DNA of 26,593 nt from JAQBDA01 sp964525785 (GCA_964525785.1 CAZGIX010000049.1:1-26593); one strand, 5' to 3'. Numbered from the stretch's first letter, positions 1 to 7,681 are shown. The notes: generated by a model not told the origin, from the sequence alone. Translations and numbers: made by a program.

Positions 1-38
1 ATCGGATATCCTTTGTCTGGTCGTTTTTTCAGTGGAGC

Positions 39-68
39 CACGGATTTACACGGAATCACACGGATAAT
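39..68. repeat. three 10-nt tandem units (CACGGA type)
   Basis: Three consecutive 10-nt units read CACGGATTTA, CACGGAATCA and CACGGATAAT. The unit length is close to one helical turn. Similar degenerate arrays of 8-10 nt units occur in other intergenic spaces of this window (1761-1830, 9693-9720, 18786-18811, 20776-20848), so this is probably an interspersed low-complexity element and not a gene. No function can be assigned. Confidence 0.6.
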
Positions 69-94
69 CCCTGTTTAGAACTCATCTCAAAAAT

Positions 95-149
95 GGTGGA
101 TTGGGGTGTTTTGCGGCGGCGCAGCCGCCGCAAAACACCCCAATCCACC
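95..149. repeat. perfect palindrome, family A copy 1
   Basis: Two perfectly complementary 26-nt arms (95-120 and 124-149) flank a 3-nt loop, GCA. The central 19 nt, GCGGCGGCGCAGCCGCCGC, is identical to the centre of the element at 7682-7761, while the outer arms are unrelated. The element lies in a gene-free stretch. It could fold as a very stable RNA hairpin or DNA cruciform. There is no T-run after it, so it is not a standard terminator. Confidence 0.9.
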
Positions 150-210
150 TTATCCATGTCCGATCAGAAAGTGTTGGGTGGTCAGACAAGCATGAGCAGA
201 TTCTGAGTGT

Positions 211-262
211 GTGATTGGTCGATAGTATCCTTACAAAAGGTCAAAATAAACCGACCAATCAC
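211..262. repeat. inverted repeat, 11-bp arms
   Basis: The arm GTGATTGGTCG (211-221) is matched exactly by CGACCAATCAC (252-262), with 30 nt between them. A second inverted repeat starts only 3 nt later (265-315). Bases 1-508 otherwise contain no credible gene on either strand. The pair could be a two-hairpin leader, an operator, or the remnant of a mobile element. The sequence does not decide between these. Confidence 0.7.
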
Positions 263-264
263 AA

Positions 265-315
265 GCAAACCGCCAGATATTTTTTGGGTTTATAAAATTA
301 TATATGGCGGTTTGC
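265..315. repeat. inverted repeat, 16-bp arms with AT-rich centre
   Basis: Arms 265-280 (starting GCAAACCGCCA) and 300-315 (ending TGGCGGTTTGC) pair at 15 of 16 positions around a 19-nt AT-rich centre. This is the second of two adjacent inverted repeats. Together they span about 105 bp upstream of the DUF1786 gene. No T-tract follows. The function is unknown. Confidence 0.7.
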
Positions 316-418
316 AATAGATCGGATAAAATCAGGCCGATTTATGATAAACTCCCCAGTACGAACAGTTTGAGAGAGCTAGGTGCGAATCGTCGATTTT
401 TCCCTGAACATTATCCCT

Positions 419-508
419 GATCCCTAATACCTAATTCCTTATTACCTTATTGCCTGATTACCTAATTCCCTCCCCCACTCTCCACTCTCTCCTCACTATT
501 CTCCTCCC
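419..508. repeat. pyrimidine-rich degenerate repeat before DUF1786 gene
   Basis: This stretch is made of loose 7-9 nt repeats of the kind CCTAATTCC, CCTTATTA and CCTGATTA, ending in a C/T-rich run directly before the ATG at 509. There is no purine-rich Shine-Dalgarno sequence. The same style of sequence recurs inside the downstream gene at about 1562-1606, which supports the idea that this repeat class has entered that gene. Confidence 0.55.
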
Positions 509-1750
509 ATGAAAATCCTCACCGTCGATATCGGCACCGGCACTCAAGACATCTACCTGTACGACTCCCGCCTGGACATGGAGAACGGCTTCAAGCTGGT
601 GGTGCCCTCCCCCACCATGATGGTGCGCCGCCGCATCCAGGACGCCACGCGCCGCCGCCAGGCACTGCTGCTCAGCGGCGTGATCATGGGCGGCGGGCCG
701 AATGCCTGGGCTGCAGAGGATCATCTTAGAGCCGGTCTGCCGCTCTACGCCACTCCCGAGGCGGCGCGCACCTTCAACGATGACCTGCAGGCCGTGAGGC
801 AGATGGGGGTAACGGTGGTCAGCGAAGACGAGGCAGCTCGCCTGCCGGGTGAGGTGCTGCGCCTGGAGCTGCGCGATTTCGACTTCCCCGCCATTGCCCG
901 CGCCCTGGAGGTGTTCGGCGTCTCACTGGACGACCTGGACGCGATGGCAGTGGCGGTCTTCGACCACGGCGACTCCCCGCCCGGCTATTCCGACCGCCAG
1001 TTCCGCTTTGACTACCTGGACGAGCGCATCCGGGGCCACAACCGCTTGAGCGCCTTTGCCTACCCGGCCTCCCAGGTGCCGGAGATCATGACCCGCCTGC
1101 GGGCGGTGGTCGCTTCGGCTGCCGGCGTGGACGCCCCGCTGGTGGTGATGGACACTGCCCCGGCGGCTGTGCTGGGGGCGTGCTTCGACCCCCGGGTGGC
1201 GGCCCGCCCGCGTAAGCTGATAGCCAACGTGGGCAACTTCCACACCCTGGCTTTCCGCCTGGGACCGACTGGAATCGAGGGCGTCTTCGAGCACCACACC
1301 GGGCTGATCGACCTGCCGCGCCTGGAAGCCCTGCTGCGCCTCCTGGCGGATGGCAGTCTGAAGCATGCCGACGTGTTCGGCGACATGGGGCACGGGGCTT
1401 TGATCTATGCGGCTGAGCCGCTGCCCTTGAGCGAAGGCGGGTTCGATGTGGCGGTTACCGGCCCGCGGCGGAATCTGTTCAAGCAGACTGCGGTCAGCGG
1501 TCCGCCGTCTGTAGTCCGCGGACGGCAGGCCGAAGGTGGTCAGCGGTCGTCGGTCAGCGGTCCCTTGTTACTTGATAGCTCATTACCCCTTCCCCTCATT
1601 CCCTACTTCGCCGTCCCGTTTGGCGATATGATGATCGCCGGTTGCTTTGGCCTGCTGGCAGCCGTGGCGGACGTCCTGCCCGAGCTGGGCGAGCCGCTGC
1701 GCCTCTGCCTGTTTGGGCCGGGCGGCGGCACCCCTCCCTGGGAGATTTAA
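509..1750 (+). CDS. DUF1786 protein with in-frame repeat insertion
   Basis: The 413-residue protein begins MKILTVDIGTGTQDI, a phosphate-binding-loop-like motif of the DUF1786 family. Members are sometimes labelled pyruvate formate-lyase activating enzyme-related, but I know of no proven function. Other family-like stretches are IANVGNFHTLAF (238-249), FGDMGHGALIY (290-300) and YFAVPFGDMMIAGCFGLL (366-383), which suggest an actin/hexokinase-like ATPase fold. Residues about 325-362 look foreign: they are encoded by repeat DNA with three copies of GGTCAGCGGTC and a C/T-rich run, and they separate VTGPRRNLF from PYFAVPFGDMM, which I recall as nearly adjacent in homologues. The frame stays open through the insertion. 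The start is the ATG at 509, the first before the conserved N-terminus, with no visible ribosome binding site. Function is unassigned. Confidence 0.85.
   Translation: MKILTVDIGTGTQDIYLYDSRLDMENGFKLVVPSPTMMVRRRIQDATRRRQALLLSGVIMGGGPNAWAAEDHLRAGLPLYATPEAARTFNDDLQAVRQMGVTVVSEDEAARLPGEVLRLELRDFDFPAIARALEVFGVSLDDLDAMAVAVFDHGDSPPGYSDRQFRFDYLDERIRGHNRLSAFAYPASQVPEIMTRLRAVVASAAGVDAPLVVMDTAPAAVLGACFDPRVAARPRKLIANVGNFHTLAFRLGPTGIEGVFEHHTGLIDLPRLEALLRLLADGSLKHADVFGDMGHGALIYAAEPLPLSEGGFDVAVTGPRRNLFKQTAVSGPPSVVRGRQAEGGQRSSVSGPLLLDSSLPLPLIPYFAVPFGDMMIAGCFGLLAAVADVLPELGEPLRLCLFGPGGGTPPWEI
1492..1606. repeat. repeat DNA inside DUF1786 reading frame
   Basis: Three copies of GGTCAGCGGTC lie at 1492-1502, 1538-1548 and 1552-1562. 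A small hairpin (GCCGTC 1504-1509 with GACGGC 1521-1526) sits between the first two. They are followed by a C/T-rich, AT-containing stretch (1562-1606) like the leader at 419-508. The composition differs from the codon-biased GC-rich DNA on both sides. The whole block is read in frame as about 38 residues. Confidence 0.75.
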
Positions 1751-1760
1751 GAAAGAAACT

Positions 1761-1830
1761 AACCGCAAAGACGCCAGGAGCGCTAAGATTTTTATAATGG
1801 GTGCTTAGCGTACATTGCGTCTTAGCGGTT
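1761..1830. repeat. inverted repeat, family C (AACCGC-AAAGACG type)
   Basis: Two 27-nt arms (1761-1787 and 1804-1830) pair at 22 of 27 positions around a 16-nt AT-rich loop. The element starts 10 nt after the DUF1786 stop and is followed by a T-rich run (about 1835-1844), so it could terminate transcription. A single arm of the same family (23 of 27 matching) lies at 11967-11993, after another gene. Recurrence at two loci argues for an interspersed repeat rather than a gene-specific terminator. Confidence 0.75.
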
Positions 1831-1879
1831 GATCTCTCTTTTTATACTCTATTCACCCTTTCATGGCATAATTCCACAC

Positions 1880-2302
1880 ATGAGCTCATCCAGTCAAATG
1901 CACGACCCCCAAACCATCGAGAAAATCCTGACCCAGACTCGCACCATCGCTGTGGTCGGGCTCTCCTCGAATCAGAGCAAAGCCGGCTACTACGTGCCCG
2001 CCTACCTGCAGCTGCGGGGCTACCGCATCATCCCCGTCAATCCCAGCCTGGAGAGCGCCCTGGGCGAGCGTTCCTACCCCGACCTGCCCTCCGTGCCCGA
2101 GCCGGTCGACCTGGTGCTGATCTTCCGCCGCAGCGAGGCGGTCGCGCCCTTTGTCGACCAGGCCATCCAGATCGGCGCTAAAGCCGTGTGGATGCAGCTC
2201 GGCATCGTCAACCAAGACGCCGCCGAAGCTGCCCGGCGTGCCGGATTGGACGTGGTCATGGACGCCTGCATGATGGTGGAGCACCGCAAGCGGGTTAAAT
2301 AA
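1880..2302 (+). CDS. YccU-like CoA-binding protein
   Basis: This 140-residue protein has a CoA-binding Rossmann domain (CoA_binding_2 type) along its whole length. Visible landmarks are IAVVGLSSNQSKAGYYVPAY near the N-terminus, GYRIIPVNP, the FRRSEAV segment, AKAVWMQLGI and the C-terminal DVVMDACMMVEHRK. The pattern closely follows E. coli YccU. It probably binds CoA or a similar nucleotide in the cytosol; the physiological role of the family is not established. I chose the ATG at 1880 because the family homology begins just after it and an upstream extension would be odd in composition. A CATAAT -10-like box at 1867-1872 lies 7 nt before this ATG, so the mRNA may be leaderless. The gene converges on the oxidoreductase that ends at 2315. 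Confidence 0.88.
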   Translation: MSSSSQMHDPQTIEKILTQTRTIAVVGLSSNQSKAGYYVPAYLQLRGYRIIPVNPSLESALGERSYPDLPSVPEPVDLVLIFRRSEAVAPFVDQAIQIGAKAVWMQLGIVNQDAAEAARRAGLDVVMDACMMVEHRKRVK

Positions 2303-2314
2303 GTGCTCAGGGGA

Positions 2315-3613
2315 TCAGCGCGCGCTCGTCATCAGCGCGGCCGCCTTGCGCCCGATCTCTACCGCGAAGTTGGTGCCGCGGTCCCACGGGTACACCTGGC
2401 TCATGCTGGCGAAGTACAGGCCCGGAATAGGTGTCTGGATGGCGGGGATGTTGCTTGAGTGGTTCACCAGCGGCACAGGCTGGGCGTAGGCGGTGCGGAA
2501 AAGCCAGGTCTTGCGCACCCAATCGGGGCGGAAGCGCGGGTTGATGCGCCCGAAAGCCGGCAAGAAGCGCTCCAACAGCTCTTCCTGGCTCAGGCGGAAA
2601 TGCTCGTGCTCCGGCTCGAGATAGTCGCCGGCGTACACGATGTGCTCTCCCCCGAAGTGGTCCGGCGAGAGGAAATTGGTATGCTCCACCAGCGCCAAAA
2701 AGGGGAAACCGGCGCTCTTGGGCAGGTTGAACCAGTAGTAGCCCTGCTCGGAGAGGCGCTCCTTCAGCGCCAGCACCATCACCACTGCCCCCATACTTTT
2801 TAAGCTCAGCAAGCCGCCCAGGTAGTCCGGCGGGAGGGCGGGCGCCAGGCGCGCCAGCAAACCCGGTGAAGTCGTCGCCAGGCACTGCTCGAACTCTTGA
2901 GCGCCGCCCGTGGTCAGCAGGCTCAGCCTCCCATCCGGCAGCGGCTCGATGCGCTCCACCGGCATCGAGAAGTGAATGCGTACGCCCATCTCCTGCAGGC
3001 GCCCGGCGAAGGCATCCGCAAAAGCCTGGAAGCCGCCCTCGAAGGTGCCCAGGCGGGTGGTGCGCGCTTTAAGGCGCGCCCACATCCAGGCCATGTTCAC
3101 CTGTTTAGCGTAGCGCTCGCCGAATTTGCCGGTCATCAGCGGCTCCCACATCAGCTCGTACACCCGGTCGCCGGCCCACCTGCGCATCCAGGCGTCCACC
3201 GTGCTGCGTTCCAGCGGCTGCCAGTTGCGCGTCAGACGCAGGTACAGCCCCACCAGCCCGAAACGCACTTTGTTGATGCCCCAGCCCAGCCCGGGGAAGA
3301 GCAGCGCCGCCAGGATCGAATCGAAGGGGTAGAACTTCCCGTTGTGGTACATCACTGTGTATGGGCGCGGGAACAGCACCCGCCCGCTCCAGCCCAGCTC
3401 GTCGATCAGCCCCAGGATGTGCCGGTCGCTCTGGAACCAGTGGTGGTAGTACTTCTCCACCGACCAATCCCAATGCGGCTCTTTGAAGCCCGAGGCCAGT
3501 CCACCGGCAGTATCGGCAGATTCGTAGATATCTACTTCGTGCCCGAGGCGCCGCAGGTCGTAGGCGGCTGCCATCCCACCGATGCCTGCTCCAAGTACGG
3601 CAACTCGCTTCAC
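2315..3613 (-). CDS. FAD-dependent amine oxidase-like oxidoreductase
   Basis: The 432-residue protein starts with a dinucleotide-binding motif, VAVLGAGIGGMAAAYDLRRLGHEVDIYES (residues 4-32), followed by the GGL turn of the flavin amine oxidase / protoporphyrinogen oxidase superfamily. Its C-terminus, GLYFASMSQVYPWDRGTNFAVEIGRKAA, is the second FAD-contact segment. Relatives include protoporphyrinogen oxidase, phytoene desaturase-like and UDP-galactopyranose mutase-like enzymes. The substrate cannot be read from the sequence. The ATG overlaps the stop of the upstream flippase-like gene by 4 bp, so translation is probably coupled and the two may act in the same envelope lipid or glycolipid pathway. 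That link is inference. Confidence 0.85.
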   Translation of the reverse strand: MKRVAVLGAGIGGMAAAYDLRRLGHEVDIYESADTAGGLASGFKEPHWDWSVEKYYHHWFQSDRHILGLIDELGWSGRVLFPRPYTVMYHNGKFYPFDSILAALLFPGLGWGINKVRFGLVGLYLRLTRNWQPLERSTVDAWMRRWAGDRVYELMWEPLMTGKFGERYAKQVNMAWMWARLKARTTRLGTFEGGFQAFADAFAGRLQEMGVRIHFSMPVERIEPLPDGRLSLLTTGGAQEFEQCLATTSPGLLARLAPALPPDYLGGLLSLKSMGAVVMVLALKERLSEQGYYWFNLPKSAGFPFLALVEHTNFLSPDHFGGEHIVYAGDYLEPEHEHFRLSQEELLERFLPAFGRINPRFRPDWVRKTWLFRTAYAQPVPLVNHSSNIPAIQTPIPGLYFASMSQVYPWDRGTNFAVEIGRKAAALMTSAR

Positions 3614-4626
3614 TCATCCACCTCCAGCTTTTCCATGCCGGGCTGCCAGCGGAAGCCCTCCCGCAGCACGTAATATGCTCCCAGGGCAGTGATCGGCAGC
3701 CACAGCGCGGCGTGCAGCACCAGGGTATAAGCGGCAGCTGTAGCTTTCGGTATGTTGTACGCCACCAGCACGGCGATCCCCGGGGCGTCGAATGTGCCTA
3801 CGTAGCCCGGCGCGGAGGGGATGGTGGTTGCCAGGTTGACAATGCCGTTCATCAGCATCAGGGCAAAGAAGGACACCTGGAAGTCGAAGGCATGCATGAC
3901 AAACCAGTATTTGCCGGTCTCCAGCAGCCAGATCACCACGGAAGTGAAGAATACCATCCAGGCATCCTTGGGTGAGCGCAGCGATTCCAGCCCGCCCAGG
4001 AACTTGTCCACCAGAGCCAGGGCGCGCTCGTGGAAGCGCGCTGGCAGCAGGCGCTTCACCAGGGTGGATGCCATGTTATAAGTCGGCACCGGAAACATCG
4101 CCGCCAGCAGGAATGCCAGCAGCGCCCCAAAGAAGGCTGCGCTGCCCCACAGCGCCAGGCTCTGGATATTCCCAACGAAGCCCGAATCGCTTGTCAGGCG
4201 CGCCAGCTCGGGCAGGTTGACGAACACGAAGCCCAGCATCACCACGCCATCGAAGATGCGCTCCACGATGATGGTCGCCAGCGAAGCTGAGATGGGCACC
4301 TGCTCGTATTTCTTGAGGAACAGGGCGCGCAGCACCTCGCCTGCCCGCGCCGGGTAGATATTATTGCCCATGTAGCCAATGGCGACGATTGGGAACATCT
4401 TGCGCGTGGGTACATCTTTCACCGGTCGCACCAGGTAGTGCCAGCGCCAGGCGCGCACCCATACTGCCATGAAGTAGATCGCCACTCCCGGCAGCAGCCA
4501 CCAGTAGTTGGCGCCGCGCAGCGCCTGCCCCAGGTCGCGCACTCCCAGGCCGCGCAGGGCGAAGTATAGAAATACCAGGCTGATGACCAGCCCGGCCCAA
4601 AACTGCCAGCGTTTCAGAGCACTCAT
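3610..4626 (-). CDS. LPG synthase TM-type flippase-like membrane protein
   Basis: This is a polytopic inner-membrane protein of about 338 residues with roughly eight hydrophobic segments. It fits the lysylphosphatidylglycerol synthase transmembrane family (PF03706, formerly UPF0104), which includes AglD- and MprF-flippase-like proteins. Family signs are RAWRWHYLVRP, the PARAGEVLRALFLKK segment, IIVERIFDGVVML, and the NLATTIPSAPGYVGTFDAPG motif near the C-terminus. It lacks the soluble aminoacyl-transferase domain of MprF, so lipid or polyprenyl-glycan translocation is more likely than lysyl transfer. I chose the ATG at 4626; a TTG 12 nt further upstream (4638) is also possible. Neither has a clear ribosome binding site. 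Its stop overlaps the start of the FAD oxidoreductase. Confidence 0.85.
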   Translation of the reverse strand: MSALKRWQFWAGLVISLVFLYFALRGLGVRDLGQALRGANYWWLLPGVAIYFMAVWVRAWRWHYLVRPVKDVPTRKMFPIVAIGYMGNNIYPARAGEVLRALFLKKYEQVPISASLATIIVERIFDGVVMLGFVFVNLPELARLTSDSGFVGNIQSLALWGSAAFFGALLAFLLAAMFPVPTYNMASTLVKRLLPARFHERALALVDKFLGGLESLRSPKDAWMVFFTSVVIWLLETGKYWFVMHAFDFQVSFFALMLMNGIVNLATTIPSAPGYVGTFDAPGIAVLVAYNIPKATAAAYTLVLHAALWLPITALGAYYVLREGFRWQPGMEKLEVDE

Positions 4627-4719
4627 CACACCATTCAATTAAACGCAGCGCCGGGATCGATCTGACGCATGTCTCGAGCGGGGGTGCAGACCACGCGAAA
4701 ATCCGCTCGGCGGTCGGAT

Positions 4720-4731
4720 TATAATACCATC
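4720..4731 (+). promoter_or_regulatory. -10 box 6 nt before ATG, likely leaderless start
   Basis: TATAAT occupies 4720-4725 and the ATG of the next gene is at 4732, leaving 6 nt. With normal -10 to start-site spacing, transcription would begin at or within a base or two of the ATG. No good -35 box is seen 16-18 nt upstream. The same arrangement is seen before miaB and trmD. Confidence 0.5.
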
Positions 4732-6117
4732 ATGCGTATCCGCCGCATAGTGTTAGCCTTGATTGGCCTGTTTTTTGTTGCCGGGGTAGTCTTCTTCTAT
4801 GTATGGAGCCAGCCGCGCGTGATGAGTGTCCACCCATCGGACGGCACCGACCCTGTCCCCGCCGCGTCTGCCTTGCGCATCACGTTCTCCCACCCCATGC
4901 AGGCAGATAGCCTGGTCGGCAGGCTGAGCATAGACCCCCCGGTAAGCGGTCAAACAAGCTGGGAGGAGCAGACGCTGGTCTTCACCCCTGACCAGCCCTG
5001 GCCCAGCGGACAGCTGGTCACCGTCCGCCTGGCACCGGGATCGCGCTCGGCTGGCCTGCTGCCGCTGACCCTGCGCCAGGAGATGAGCTGGAGCTTCACC
5101 GTCGGGCACCCACTCCTGCTCTACCTGTATCCCTCCGAAGCGGCAGCCGACCTCTACTTGCTCGACCCGCGCAGCGGGGAGATCGAGCAGCTCACCAGCG
5201 GGCTGGGAGCGGTCATCGACTACAGTCCCGATCCATCCGGCGAGGTGATCATCCTCAACACCAGCCTGGGCAATGGCGGGTCTGCTATCTACCGGCTGCA
5301 GCGCGCCAGCGGCGATGTCCAACTGCTGCTCGAGTGTCCAGAAGCGCTGTGCCGCTACCCGCGTCTCTCCCCTAGGGGGGATTACGTAGCCTACGAACGC
5401 ACGCCGCTGTCTGCCAACGCTCCGGAGGTCTGGCTGATGCCGCTCCCTGTAGTTCAGGATGAGGGCGCTATATCGCCTGCCAGGCCCTTCCTGTTCGGCC
5501 CGCCAGACCACCGCACCCAGCAGCCGCATTGGTCGCCGGACGGCCTGCTTACCTATTACGACTTCACCCTGTCGGCTTTTATCGTCCAGGATGTCCAATC
5601 CAGGCAGGTGGCAAGCTTTTCCAGCCAGACCGGTATCCCAGGCGCGTGGGACCCGGCGGGCGAAGTATATGTCTTTCCCGAGATTTTTATCCCCCCCATC
5701 AGCGAGAACCTGGCAGGCCTGGAGGATATCACCTTCTCACGTTTGCTGCAGTTTCATCTGGATGGCAGCTCGCAGGACCTGACCGGTACGGACGATGTTG
5801 AGGACTCGTCCCCCGTCTTCTCTCCCGGCGGGCAGGTGCTGGCTTTTGCGCGCAAGTACCTGGACGTTGCCCGCTGGACGCCTGGCAGGCAGATCTGGAT
5901 CATGAACGCCGATGGCGCCCAGGCGCGCCCCTTGACCGGCGAGCCCTACCACAACCATTACGACCTGGCGTGGAGTCCCGACGGCGCCCAATTGGCCTAT
6001 GTGCGTTTTAACAAAGATGCCTTGATCGAGCCGCCCGAGCTGTGGATGATGAATGCCGACGGCACGGGAGCCACCCGCCTGGTCACCTCGGGCTACCTGC
6101 CGCAATGGATACAATGA
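4732..6117 (+). CDS. membrane-anchored Big_5 / TolB-like beta-propeller protein
   Basis: The 461-residue protein has an N-terminal signal anchor (about 5-25, IVLALIGLFFVAGVVFFYVW). A bacterial Ig-like domain of the SbsA/Big_5 type follows (about 28-120: VMSVHPSDGTDPVPAASALRITFSHPM). The rest is a propeller of TolB/PD40-type repeats, recognised by recurring SPDG and IWIMNADG blocks such as YSPDPSGEV, PHWSPDGLL, VFSPGGQVLAF, AWSPDGAQLAYVRF and LWMMNADGTGATRLV. It is likely exposed on the outer face of the membrane, where it may bind a partner protein or ligand. The true role is unknown. The ATG at 4732 is preferred because the hydrophobic anchor follows at once and a -10 box sits 6 nt upstream. 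Its stop overlaps the redoxin start by 4 bp (ATGA). Confidence 0.82.
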   Translation: MRIRRIVLALIGLFFVAGVVFFYVWSQPRVMSVHPSDGTDPVPAASALRITFSHPMQADSLVGRLSIDPPVSGQTSWEEQTLVFTPDQPWPSGQLVTVRLAPGSRSAGLLPLTLRQEMSWSFTVGHPLLLYLYPSEAAADLYLLDPRSGEIEQLTSGLGAVIDYSPDPSGEVIILNTSLGNGGSAIYRLQRASGDVQLLLECPEALCRYPRLSPRGDYVAYERTPLSANAPEVWLMPLPVVQDEGAISPARPFLFGPPDHRTQQPHWSPDGLLTYYDFTLSAFIVQDVQSRQVASFSSQTGIPGAWDPAGEVYVFPEIFIPPISENLAGLEDITFSRLLQFHLDGSSQDLTGTDDVEDSSPVFSPGGQVLAFARKYLDVARWTPGRQIWIMNADGAQARPLTGEPYHNHYDLAWSPDGAQLAYVRFNKDALIEPPELWMMNADGTGATRLVTSGYLPQWIQ

Positions 6118-6620
6118 TCGCCTGCGGGCAGACAGCCCCAGATTTCACCCTGCCCGATCTGGACGGGCACCTGCATACCCTCTCCGTGTATCGCGGGCAA
6201 ATTGTCATCCTCAACTTCTGGTCTGCGGAGTGCCCGCAGGCTGCCCGCGCCGATCAGGAGCTGCTGAGCTGCCTGTCCGCGTGGAGACCGCGCCTCGTCT
6301 TGCTTCCAATTGCCGCCAACCTTAACGAACCGCCTGCTCAGCTGAGAAGGACAGCCTCCGAGCGCGGCCTCCCGGTAGTCCTGCATGATATCGATCAGGC
6401 AGTGGCTGACTTGTACGGCGCGGCGACTACGCCGCACCTGTATTTGATCGATTCGACTGGCTTCCTGCGCTACCAGGGCGCGCTGGATGACGTCACCTTC
6501 CGCCAGCGCATCCCCAGCCAACCTTATCTGCGCCGGGCAGTGGATGCCCTGCTGGGGGGCGTGCTTCCCGATATCGAGCAGACGCCGCCTTATGGGTGTA
6601 CCATCGTGCGTTACGCCTGA
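6114..6620 (+). CDS. redoxin / thioredoxin-fold peroxiredoxin-like protein
   Basis: This 168-residue protein has an AhpC/TSA-redoxin fold. It begins with the typical APDFTLPDLDGHLHTLSVYRGQIVILNFWSAECPQAARADQ and continues through GAATTPHLYLIDSTGFLRYQGALDD. The active-site region is ECPQA: one cysteine where thioredoxins have CxxC. A second cysteine lies close to the C-terminus in PYGCTIVRYA, a tail I recall from related redoxins, so it may be the resolving cysteine. No signal peptide is evident, so the location is uncertain. The start is the ATG at 6114, which overlaps the stop of the propeller gene; an ATG at 6105 is the alternative. The overlap suggests coupled translation. It converges on panE with a 15-bp gap. 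Confidence 0.82.
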   Translation: MIACGQTAPDFTLPDLDGHLHTLSVYRGQIVILNFWSAECPQAARADQELLSCLSAWRPRLVLLPIAANLNEPPAQLRRTASERGLPVVLHDIDQAVADLYGAATTPHLYLIDSTGFLRYQGALDDVTFRQRIPSQPYLRRAVDALLGGVLPDIEQTPPYGCTIVRYA

Positions 6621-6635
6621 AAGCCTGACCGGGTT

Positions 6636-7571
6636 TTAATACTGCAGCTCGCCACGCGCCTTGAGCTCTTGCGGCAGCAGGCTGGCATACAAAGCGCTGT
6701 GCACCGGTGTTGGCACCCCGGCCTCTTTTCCCATGCGCACCACTGCCCCATTCTGGGCGAACAGCTCGGAAGGCCGCCCATCGATGATATCGCGGGCCAT
6801 GGAGGCGTTCACTCCCGCCGGCATCCCGTCGATGGTCGCCAGGGTGCGAGCGGCTGTATCTTGGCCCAGCTTTACGCCGCGTGCCTGCGCCACGGCGACG
6901 ATCTCCTCCAGCGCCTGCAGCAGCATCTGGCGTGTCTCCGCTACCGACCGCAAGACACCCAGGGGAGCGCGTGCTGCCGCGCCTACACCACCGATGGCGG
7001 CGATGAAGACAAATTTCTCCCACATAGCAGCCTGGATATCGACGGGGATCTCGACCGTCACGTTCGCGCGGGTAAAAGCCGATCTCAGGCGTTCGGCGCG
7101 CGGGCTGGGGCTGCCGTCCAGCTCACCGAAGGCGATGTACGGCTCGATCCCCACGTGACGGATGTGTCCCGGTCCGGCGACCAGGGCGGAGATGCGGCAC
7201 AGCCCACCCAGCACGTGACCGGCGCCAAGCGCCTGGGCCAGCTGCGCCGGGGCCTCCACCCCGTTCTGCAGCGGTACGACGAATGTCTCGGGACCGACCA
7301 TTGGGCGCATCGCCCCGGCGGCTTCCGGCACCTGCCATGCCTTAACGCCCACCAGTATGGCATCTACCACGCCCACCCGGACCGGGTCATCGCTTGCCCG
7401 TGCCGGGTGGACGGTGAAATCGCCCCTGAGGCTGTCCACCCGCAGGCCATTCGTCTCGATGGCGTGCAGGTGCTCGCCGCGGGCAATGAACACCACATCT
7501 TCGCCTGCCTGGGCTAACCGCCCCCCGAAATAACCGCCTACCCCCCCGCTGCCGAAGATTGCAATACGCAT
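6636..7571 (-). CDS. panE: 2-dehydropantoate 2-reductase
   Basis: The 311-residue protein matches ketopantoate reductase, which reduces 2-dehydropantoate to pantoate with NADPH in pantothenate/CoA synthesis. The N-terminal MRIAIFGSGGVGGYFGGRLA carries the GxGxxG nucleotide loop (7-12). LQNGVE (101-106), the catalytic lysine in MWEKF (K186) and the SELFAQNG segment with the conserved Glu (E269) are all present, and the length is normal for the family. The start is well supported by AAGGAGG (7578-7584) six bases before the ATG; a TATAAT on the reverse strand lies at 7605-7610. No other pantothenate genes are nearby. Paralogues of this family can act on other 2-keto acids, so the substrate is probable, not certain. 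Confidence 0.88.
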   Translation of the reverse strand: MRIAIFGSGGVGGYFGGRLAQAGEDVVFIARGEHLHAIETNGLRVDSLRGDFTVHPARASDDPVRVGVVDAILVGVKAWQVPEAAGAMRPMVGPETFVVPLQNGVEAPAQLAQALGAGHVLGGLCRISALVAGPGHIRHVGIEPYIAFGELDGSPSPRAERLRSAFTRANVTVEIPVDIQAAMWEKFVFIAAIGGVGAAARAPLGVLRSVAETRQMLLQALEEIVAVAQARGVKLGQDTAARTLATIDGMPAGVNASMARDIIDGRPSELFAQNGAVVRMGKEAGVPTPVHSALYASLLPQELKARGELQY

Positions 7572-7681
7572 ACCCTACCTCCTTAAAAATCCATGATGCA
7601 GGAGATTATAAACTGAAAGCGGTTTGACCTATAGCTCACAAACTGCCCAGAAATCGGGTAAAATCAACCCAAGGTTAGTGT

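Noticed and set aside
419..508. Ribosome binding site before the DUF1786 gene
   Set aside because: The stretch is pyrimidine-rich, the opposite of an anti-16S pairing sequence.
2897..3673. Long open frame on the + strand opposite the FAD oxidoreductase
   Set aside because: It is antisense to a clear family member, has no recognisable domain and reflects the high GC third-position bias of the true gene.
6669..7517. Open frame of 282 codons opposite panE
   Set aside because: panE has full family motifs and a strong ribosome binding site. The opposite frame is His/Gln-rich shadow sequence.
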